Origin: JAVBMJ01 sp031552535
GTDB taxonomy: Bacteria; Bacteroidota; Bacteroidia; Bacteroidales; Rikenellaceae
Reading direction: 5' to 3'
Assembly (NCBI GenBank): GCA_031552535.1
Contig: JAVBMJ010000088.1
Location: forward strand, 1 to 22,773
DNA: 22,773 nt
Shown here piece by piece: positions 17,340-22,773 of the stretch. Made by a program: the position numbers and the translations under genes. How positions within the stretch are numbered: the stretch's first letter is position 1; each line of letters opens with the position of its first letter. The notes under the pieces were generated by a model. That model did not search any database, was not told where the DNA came from, and saw nothing but the letters and a program-made list of their open reading frames with translations.

Positions 17340-20321
17340 ATGCAGAACAAAGGCGCATTAACATTTTTAACCATAGCGTTGGCCCTCGCCTGCGCTTATC
17401 AGCTCTCGTTCACGTTCGTGACGAGGCATGTGGAGAACAAGGCTGCCCGCTATGCGGCCGGAGATCCCGTGAAAGAGCAGGCTTACCTCGACTCGGTAAA
17501 GTCGAAAACGGTTTACCACCTGGGCCTGATCAAGTTCAACTACAAGGAGTGTAAGGAGAAAGAGATCAATCTCGGTCTCGACCTGCGCGGCGGTATGAAC
17601 GTTATGCTGGAGATCTCGGTGGAAGATGTGGTCAGGGCGCTGTCCAACGACAGCAAGGATCCGGTTTTCAACCAGGCTCTGGTCCAGGCCCGCGAAGCGC
17701 AGAAGAATAGTTCGAGCGATTATATCACGCTCTTCGCCGAGGCTTATGATAAGCTCTCGGGAGGCGGGCGCCTCGCCTTCATATTCAACACACCGGAGAT
17801 GAAGGATCAGATCACCCCTGCCAGTACCAACGAGGAGGTTGTCAAAGTCCTCCGCAAACAGGCCGAAAGCGCTATTGCCAATTCATTCAACGTATTGCGC
17901 AACCGTATCGACCGTTTTGGGGTTACGCAGCCCAATATACAGAGGTTGGAGAATTCGGGACGCATCCTAGTCGAGCTTCCGGGTGTCAAGGAGCCGGAGC
18001 GTGTGCGCAAGTTGTTGCAGGGCACGGCGAGCCTTGAGTTCTGGTCTACCTATTCCAATCCCGAGGTTCAACCCCTGTTGATGCAGGCCAACAATGTCAT
18101 ACGCGACTGGAAAATGGCCAGCCAATCTACCGACAGCACTGCCACGGCGGCAGTTCCTGCAGCCGATTCGCTGACCACGGCCGGGGTTGCTGCAGATTCG
18201 CTCGCCGCAGAGCAAATTGCGAACGAACAACAATACCCGCTCTACTCCAAGCTCGCTCCTTCGATGGACGGGCGCGGACAGGTGGCCCCCGGTGCTGTGA
18301 TAGGCACGGCATTGTCTTACGACACGATGGCTGTCAACCGCTATCTTGCCCTGCCTCAGGTACGCGCTCTTTTCCCTCGCGACATCAGGTTCATGTGGGG
18401 GATCAAGGCTATCGATCAGGCCGAGAGCATTTACGAACTTTACGCCATAAAGGCCAACACGCGCGACGGTAAGGCTCCTCTCGACGGTGGCGCCGTGTCG
18501 GATGCCAAGGAGGAGTATTCTCAGCACGGTGCCACGGCCGAGGTTTCGATGATAATGAATGCCACCGGCGCCAAAACATGGGCCCGCCTTACTGAGGACA
18601 ACGTGGGTAATTTTATAGCTATCGTCCTCGACGGATATGTATATTCCGCACCGCGTGTTAACCAGGCTATATCGGGCGGTCGCTCGTCTATCACCGGCAA
18701 CTTTACGATACAGGAGGCCACCGACCTTGCCAACGTGCTCAAGTCGGGGAAACTGCCTGCTCCGGCCAGGATCATCCAGGATACGGTCGTAGGTCCGTCG
18801 CTTGGGAAGGAGTCTATCAACGCCGGTATGATGTCGTTCATAATAGCTTTCATTCTGGTGCTTATCTATATGGCGCTCTATTACAACAGGGCGGGTTTTG
18901 TGGCCAATGTGGCCCTTATAACCAACCTTTTCTTCCTGTTCGGGGTTCTGGTCTCGCTGGGGGCGGTTCTGACGCTGCCCGGTATTGCCGGTATCGTTCT
19001 GACCATGGGTATGGCTGTCGACGCCAACGTTATCATCTACGAACGTATCAAGGAGGAATTGCGCTCGGGCAAAGGTCTTAGCCTGTCGGTGGCAGAAGGA
19101 TACAAGCATGCCATGTCTGCGATCATCGACGGTAACCTTACGACATTGATCACCGGTATAGTGTTGTTTATTTTCGGTACCGGTCCGGTTCAGGGTTTCG
19201 CAACGACTCTGGTTATCGGTATTATCACCTCGCTCTTCTGCTCGATCTTCATTTCGCGCATCCTTTTCGTGACGATGCTCGAAAAGGGCCGCAAGATACG
19301 TTTCTCGAACCGTTTCACCGAGAACTTCCTCTATAATACTCATATCGACTTCATAAAGATACGTAAGATCACCTATATTGTATCGGTGGCGTTGCTGGTG
19401 GCAACCATCGGTTCGCTTGTTGTGCGCGGTCTTAACTACGGTGTCGATTTTTCGGGCGGACGCGTCTATGTGGTCCGCTTCGACCATCCTGTCACGGCCA
19501 ACGAGGTGCGCGAAGGGCTCGACCGCGTGTTCTCGGCCGAGAGTGCCGACAAGGGTAGTTTCGAGGTCAAGCAATACGGTAGCCAAGGCAACCAGATGCG
19601 TATCGTGACGCAGTACAAGTATGACGATATGGGCGAGAATGTAGCTGCCGAGATCGACAGCCTGCTCTACGTTGCGTTGGGCGACCTTTACGAAACGAAG
19701 CTGACTTTGCCTGAATTCGTAACTACCCAGGATAACCCCAACGGGATCATCTCTTCGGATAAAGTAGGCCCGAGTGTGGCGCACGATATTAAGATCAACT
19801 CGTTTATCGCTGTTATTTTCAGTCTTCTGGCCATAGCGTTGTACATAATGCTCCGCTTTAAGAAGTGGCAGTGGGGCGTCGGCGGTGTTATTTCTCTGGC
19901 CCATGACGCGGCTCTTACTATCGGGGTCTTCTCTATGTTCTACGGGCTGCTGCCGTTTACGCTCGAAGTCGACCAGTCGTTTATCGCGGCCATACTTACC
20001 CTTATCGGGTACTCGATCAACGACACGGTGGTTATTTTCGACCGTATACGCGAATATTCGCACCTCTACCCGAAACGCAGCCTTAAGGATAACATCAACG
20101 GCGCTATCAACAGTACCCTGGCCCGTACGTTGAATACTGCGGGAACGACAATCGTCGTGCTGTTGGCTATCTTCCTGTTCGGAGGCGAGGTCATCCGCGG
20201 ATTTATCTTCGCCCTGCTGTTCGGTATTGTTATCGGAACCTTCTCCTCGGTGTTCGTGGCCACGCCGTTGGCTTACGATATGATGGCTAAGAAACTGCGC
20301 AGGGACTCCACCAAAGCGTAG
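17340..20321 (+). CDS. secDF: Fused protein-export membrane protein SecDF
   Basis: SecDF uses the proton gradient to pull proteins through SecYEG from the periplasmic side. This 993-residue fusion has an N-terminal membrane segment and LGLDLRGGMNVMLEI (DLRGG at 81-85). The large P1 region contains FNVLRNRIDRFGVTQPNIQ. An Ala/Ser/Asp-rich insert at about 260-300 is probably a flexible linker. Next is the SecD membrane half with GMAVDANVIIYERIKEE (Asp561). The SecF half follows, with VDFSGG (702-707) and GYSINDTVVIFDRIRE (Asp895). Separate secD and secF are fused in many Bacteroidota, and the length is typical. It has its own promoter and is followed by a hairpin at 20427-20455. Confidence 0.96.
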   Translation: MQNKGALTFLTIALALACAYQLSFTFVTRHVENKAARYAAGDPVKEQAYLDSVKSKTVYHLGLIKFNYKECKEKEINLGLDLRGGMNVMLEISVEDVVRALSNDSKDPVFNQALVQAREAQKNSSSDYITLFAEAYDKLSGGGRLAFIFNTPEMKDQITPASTNEEVVKVLRKQAESAIANSFNVLRNRIDRFGVTQPNIQRLENSGRILVELPGVKEPERVRKLLQGTASLEFWSTYSNPEVQPLLMQANNVIRDWKMASQSTDSTATAAVPAADSLTTAGVAADSLAAEQIANEQQYPLYSKLAPSMDGRGQVAPGAVIGTALSYDTMAVNRYLALPQVRALFPRDIRFMWGIKAIDQAESIYELYAIKANTRDGKAPLDGGAVSDAKEEYSQHGATAEVSMIMNATGAKTWARLTEDNVGNFIAIVLDGYVYSAPRVNQAISGGRSSITGNFTIQEATDLANVLKSGKLPAPARIIQDTVVGPSLGKESINAGMMSFIIAFILVLIYMALYYNRAGFVANVALITNLFFLFGVLVSLGAVLTLPGIAGIVLTMGMAVDANVIIYERIKEELRSGKGLSLSVAEGYKHAMSAIIDGNLTTLITGIVLFIFGTGPVQGFATTLVIGIITSLFCSIFISRILFVTMLEKGRKIRFSNRFTENFLYNTHIDFIKIRKITYIVSVALLVATIGSLVVRGLNYGVDFSGGRVYVVRFDHPVTANEVREGLDRVFSAESADKGSFEVKQYGSQGNQMRIVTQYKYDDMGENVAAEIDSLLYVALGDLYETKLTLPEFVTTQDNPNGIISSDKVGPSVAHDIKINSFIAVIFSLLAIALYIMLRFKKWQWGVGGVISLAHDAALTIGVFSMFYGLLPFTLEVDQSFIAAILTLIGYSINDTVVIFDRIREYSHLYPKRSLKDNINGAINSTLARTLNTAGTTIVVLLAIFLFGGEVIRGFIFALLFGIVIGTFSSVFVATPLAYDMMAKKLRRDSTKA

Positions 20322-20426
20322 TCCTCCATAGTGCAAAGGGGTCGTTAGAGTCTGTCTGATTTTCCATTGGAGATTTAAACAGTTTCTTATTATTATCCTT
20401 GCCGGCCTTTACCTGTACCTGACTTG
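20322..20426. repeat. E2-related fragment after secDF
   Basis: AGAGTCTGTCTGATTTTCC (20349-20367) resembles the sequence flanking E2 copy C at 22609-22627, and TTTAAACAGTTTCTTA (20376-20391) is an E2 end. CCATTGGAGA between them also occurs at 13897-13906, before E2 copy B. It is a solo, degraded end rather than a full element. Confidence 0.45.
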
Positions 20427-20463
20427 CGTGCGCCGCTGTTCGACAGCGGCGCACGTGTTTATT
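20427..20463 (+). terminator. Hairpin between secDF and cdaA
   Basis: A perfect 12-bp stem CGTGCGCCGCTG (20427-20438) / CAGCGGCGCACG (20444-20455) has the 5-nt loop TTCGA, followed by TGTTTATT. The T-run is weak, but the position suits secDF termination. Confidence 0.7.
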
Positions 20464-20523
20464 CCCTGCCTAACCATTTTGTGTACGATAATATAGCCTA
20501 TAGGAAAGTTCGACGGATTTTCA

Positions 20524-20531
20524 TACCTTTG
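20524..20531 (+). promoter_or_regulatory. Putative -7 box of cdaA
   Basis: TACCTTTG matches TAnnTTTG and lies 49 bp before the ATG. The -33 region has no clear TTG. Confidence 0.5.
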
Positions 20532-20580
20532 TACGGATCCGGCCATAGGGCGCCTGAGGATTGTAAAGCAGATTTTTGTG

Positions 20581-21357
20581 ATGGGATTCATTGAGGTAAC
20601 GATTATAGATATTATAGACATTGTGGTCGTAGCGGTCATAATGTTTTATATCTATAAACTCACTAAAGGGACTTATGCGCCGGGCATCATTACGGGCATA
20701 GCTTTGGTCTACCTTCTATGGATGGTCGTCAGGGCGCTTAACATGGAGCTCCTTTCCGCCATACTGGGCCAGATTATCGGAGTGGGTGTCATAGCCCTGA
20801 TCGTAGTGTTCCAGCCTGAAATACGGCGTTTCCTCTATATGATCGGCAACAGCAGCAAGAAGCGCCGCCGCTCTTTCCTCGAGCGCCTGTTCGATATCAG
20901 CCCCATGAAAGAGGAGGCCAACGATACGGTAGTGCCTATTGTAAGCGCTTGCAAGGATATGTCGGCCACCAAAACCGGGGCGCTGATTGTGATCAGGACA
21001 GATGGCGACCTTTCGACGATAGCCGATACCGGTATCCCGATAGATGCCCGCATTACATCGCCTCTTATCAGGAATCTTTTTTTCAAGAATTCGCCATTGC
21101 ACGACGGGGCTGTAGTGGTTAGCGGTAGCCGTATCGTTGCGGCTAAATGCATATTGCCGTCTACCGAGTCAGATGTTCCGGTGTCGTTCGGCATGCGCCA
21201 CAGGGCGGCTCTGGGGATGAGCGAAGTTACCGATGCGGTTGTTGTTGTGGTTTCGGAGGAGACTGGGAGCATCTCGCTGGCCCACCGCGGCACGATAAGT
21301 TGCAAACTGACTCCGTCGGAACTGCAGGATATGATTATTGAAATATTGGCAAAATAG
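20581..21357 (+). CDS. cdaA: Diadenylate cyclase CdaA (DisA_N domain)
   Basis: The enzyme joins two ATP molecules into cyclic di-AMP, a second messenger for cell-wall and potassium homeostasis. The 258-residue protein has about three N-terminal membrane segments (residues 1-80, with IIDIVVVAVIMFYIYKL and ILGQIIGVGVIALIVVFQPEIRRFLY). The cytosolic DAC domain follows, with LHDGAVVV (DGA at 175-177) and GMRHRAALG (RHR at 206-208), the two catalytic signatures. An upstream in-frame GTG at 20578 would add one residue; I chose the ATG at 20581. The gene is also called dacA or ybbP-type. No cdaR or glmM follows, unlike in Firmicutes. The next gene has its own -7 box overlapping the cdaA stop. Confidence 0.95.
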   Translation: MGFIEVTIIDIIDIVVVAVIMFYIYKLTKGTYAPGIITGIALVYLLWMVVRALNMELLSAILGQIIGVGVIALIVVFQPEIRRFLYMIGNSSKKRRRSFLERLFDISPMKEEANDTVVPIVSACKDMSATKTGALIVIRTDGDLSTIADTGIPIDARITSPLIRNLFFKNSPLHDGAVVVSGSRIVAAKCILPSTESDVPVSFGMRHRAALGMSEVTDAVVVVVSEETGSISLAHRGTISCKLTPSELQDMIIEILAK

Positions 21358-21365
21358 TATATTTG
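21358..21365 (+). promoter_or_regulatory. Putative -7 box of the GIN-domain gene
   Basis: TATATTTG begins at the last base of the cdaA stop. A TTG at 21338-21340 lies 17 nt upstream as a fitting -33. The leader is short, about 15 nt. Confidence 0.55.
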
Positions 21366-21387
21366 CAAAACATAAAAACGATAAACT

Positions 21388-22134
21388 ATGAACAGGACGT
21401 TTTTTCTCAAAACGGCGGGTTTTCTGATGTTGCTGACCGCTGCCATACTTTTGCAATCGTTCGCCCAGAAAGCGCCCGACGAGGAGATCAGCGGCTCGGG
21501 ACGTATCGTCACCGTAAAGCGTGACCTGCAGGGCTTCAGTGGTCTGAATGTATCTTCAGGAATAACTCTTTACGTTCGGCAGGGAGACAAATTTTCCGTA
21601 GAAGTAGAGTCGAACCAAAGTGTCATACCTTACCTTGAGACCAAAGTCGACAGGGGGGTGCTTTATATACGCATCAAAGCCCATACCGTGGTTAAGAAGG
21701 CCAAAACCCTTAATGCTTATGTGACGCTACCCCGTATTACCGAGTTGACTGCTTCGGGAAATGCGCAGATCGAGTTGGACAACAAGATCAAGGGCGAAAG
21801 GATCTATGGCTCGATAACCGTCAACAGCCTCCTCCGGGGACATATCGACTGTGACAAACTCGAATTGCGCGGCACTGGAAGTTCGTTGATCGAGATCGAA
21901 GGTAGTGTTAGTTCCTTAATGAAGCTGAGGTTGTCGTCAGGGACTGAATTCGATTGCTACGATCTTAAAGTCAAAGACCTCAACATCGAAGCCTCGTCGG
22001 ATTGTGTGGCCAGGATAACCGTCAGCGGCGATATGAGGGTCAATGTTGGTTCCGGAGCCAAATTCCTCTACAAAGGCCCGGGGAAGATAGTCCAGAAAAA
22101 GATCGCCGAAAGCGGCACAGTAAGACATACGTAG
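21388..22134 (+). CDS. Secreted head-GIN domain protein (DUF2807)
   Basis: This 248-residue protein has a signal peptide (MNRTFFLKTAGFLMLLTAAILLQSFAQ, cleavage near residue 27). The mature part begins with GSGRIVTVKRDLQGFSGLNVSSGITLYVRQGDKFSVEVESNQSVIPYLETKVDRGVLYIR. This is the usual opening of the putative auto-transporter adhesin head-GIN (DUF2807) family. The rest is a beta-rich repeat with regular Val/Ile/Ser, as expected for a right-handed beta-helix. It should lie in the periplasm or on the surface; no biochemical function is established to my knowledge. It follows cdaA by 30 bp but has a good promoter of its own. Confidence 0.87.
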   Translation: MNRTFFLKTAGFLMLLTAAILLQSFAQKAPDEEISGSGRIVTVKRDLQGFSGLNVSSGITLYVRQGDKFSVEVESNQSVIPYLETKVDRGVLYIRIKAHTVVKKAKTLNAYVTLPRITELTASGNAQIELDNKIKGERIYGSITVNSLLRGHIDCDKLELRGTGSSLIEIEGSVSSLMKLRLSSGTEFDCYDLKVKDLNIEASSDCVARITVSGDMRVNVGSGAKFLYKGPGKIVQKKIAESGTVRHT

Positions 22135-22184
22135 ACGCCCGGTGCAGACCCGCTCCCCGGGAGGGAGTGTGATTTGAAATTTCT

Positions 22185-22197
22185 GGTAATGTGGACA
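22185..22197 (+). repeat. Short GGTAATGTGG repeat
   Basis: GGTAATGTGGACA recurs as GGTAATGTGGCCA at 22748-22760 and, inverted, as TGACCACATTACC at 624-636. It precedes the E2 element here. Confidence 0.4.
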
Positions 22198-22207
22198 GAA
22201 TAGACTG

Positions 22208-22608
22208 AGAAACTGTTTAAGAATATTACCGAAACCCGTTGTGCATTTATAATGTGGCGAGGTTTGTTTTGCAAACATTTGGGACAAAGATATATGCTTG
22301 CATTGTGGTTTCGGATCGCAGCCAGCGGAGTGCGGATAATGAGCCGGAGGCGATTTTATCGGCCCTCCGCGCCGGGTGGCTGCGGGCCGACAGTTTTGTT
22401 TTGCAAAGCTGATTTTCATGCAAATGAAACTTTAATGCCTCGTTTTTCTAAATGCACAACGGGTTACCGAAGTTATTTTACATCTGCTTGTCGATGATTT
22501 TGTGTGGAGGGATGAGGCGAATAGCGGCTCCTGTTTAACGAATTCCACCGCGAAAAAGCGCGGCAAACAGCAGGAAAAGAACAAGATTAATGTTTTTAAA
22601 CAGTTTCT
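22208..22608 (-). mobile_element. E2 copy C, interrupted by E1
   Basis: The left end is AGAAACTGTTTAAGAATATT (22208-22227) and the right end AATGTTTTTAAACAGTTTCT (22589-22608). After removing the inserted E1 and one target copy, about 163 bp remain. They are collinear with the reverse complement of copy A (12000-12167), including ACATCTGCTTGTCGATGATT, GCGAATAGCGGCTCCTGTT and GCGCGGCAAACAGCAGG blocks. Confidence 0.8.
22233..22465 (+). mobile_element. E1 copy C, 233-bp MITE-like element inserted in E2
   Basis: The ends are AACCCGTTGTGCATTTA (22233-22249) and TAAATGCACAACGGGTT (22449-22465), a perfect 17-bp inverted repeat. It is flanked by ACCGA at 22228-22232 and 22466-22470; counted with a 16-bp repeat, the duplication is TACCGAA (7 bp). 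It is about 97% identical to 14088-14320, inverted. It contains no gene; the frame open through it is a by-product of the repeat. Confidence 0.88.
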
Positions 22609-22626
22609 GAGAAGTTGTTTGATTTT

Positions 22627-22718
22627 CCTGTGAAAATAGTTGCGAATTATTTTCAGGGCTATTTTAGGCGAAAATCGAGGAGCATAGTGGTACTATATGA
22701 CGGGATTTTCGCCTAAAA
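22627..22718 (-). repeat. Double hairpin with ATAGYG loop
   Basis: The first hairpin has GAAAATA/TATTTTC arms near 22632-22654. The second has a perfect 15-bp stem TTTTAGGCGAAAATC (22662-22676) / GATTTTCGCCTAAAA (22704-22718) and a 27-nt loop containing GCATAGTGGTACTATATG. The loop matches that of the hairpin at 13999-14049 (read on the minus strand), while the stem sequence differs. Confidence 0.65.
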
Positions 22719-22773
22719 GAGACCAAAAATAAACGATAAATACTTTCGGTAATGTGGCCAAAAACAGCTGATT
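22719..22773 (+). repeat. Right-edge repeat, inverted copy of 611-636
   Basis: The last 26 bases pair with 611-636 (24 of 26), and the palindrome there (GYCAAAAA...TTTTTGRC) is cut by the window edge. No gene is seen. Confidence 0.55.

Noticed and set aside
17967..20336. A 789-codon minus-strand frame opposite secDF, and a 575-codon plus-strand frame opposite dnaK (14734-16461)
   Set aside because: Both lie opposite unmistakable housekeeping genes and show no protein family pattern.
22252..22497. Open frame through E1, with a near-identical peptide from 14044-14274 (minus)
   Set aside because: The shared peptide follows from the DNA repeat; it has no start signal, and the frame runs past the element end into E2.

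Overview
The window looks like a chromosomal segment of a Bacteroidota species, most likely order Bacteroidales and perhaps Rikenellaceae/Alistipes-like. The reasons are several -7 boxes of the Bacteroidota type TAnnTTTG, start sites without clear Shine-Dalgarno sequences, a fused secDF, a tgt-LptF/LptG permease pair, a Gfo/Idh/MocA lipoprotein, a head-GIN (DUF2807) protein and a CdaA diadenylate cyclase. The genus is inference.

Layout: 1-600 holds no intact gene. It has a C/G homopolymer palindrome and the decayed C-terminal end of a transposase. From 703 to 4354 three genes lie on the minus strand: Gfo/Idh/MocA-like lipoprotein, tgt, and an LptF/LptG permease whose start overlaps the tgt stop. 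A 478-bp divergent promoter region separates them from a plus-strand giant gene (4833-11522, 2229 aa). This joins a fold-type-I PLP aminotransferase domain to a C-terminal P-loop kinase domain resembling ATP-dependent PEP carboxykinase, plus about 1,000 residues I cannot assign. It is the strongest candidate for an undescribed enzyme system here.

Next come a repeat-rich spacer, two overlapping family-2 glycosyltransferases (12180-13870), another repeat-rich spacer, dnaK (minus), a small HTH protein with a very good terminator, secDF, cdaA and a secreted GIN-domain protein.

The second notable layer is non-coding. The spacers at 11523-12179, 13871-14440 and 22135-22773 are built from MITE-like elements without ORFs. 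E1 is 233 bp with 16-17 bp terminal inverted repeats and occurs twice at about 97% identity in opposite orientation; a third spacer carries its structured core between different terminal repeats. E2 is about 168 bp with ends AGAAACTGTTTAA. One E2 copy (22208-22608) is interrupted by E1 with a 5-7 bp target duplication, and the uninterrupted site is preserved in the other E2 copy at 12139-12150. E2 and related spacers carry hairpins whose loops are conserved (ATAGYG) while their stems differ but remain paired. The glycosyltransferase pair is bracketed by same-orientation E2 copies.

Most genes are housekeeping: queuosine tRNA modification, LPS transport, protein folding, protein export and c-di-AMP signalling. 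They do not form a single pathway.
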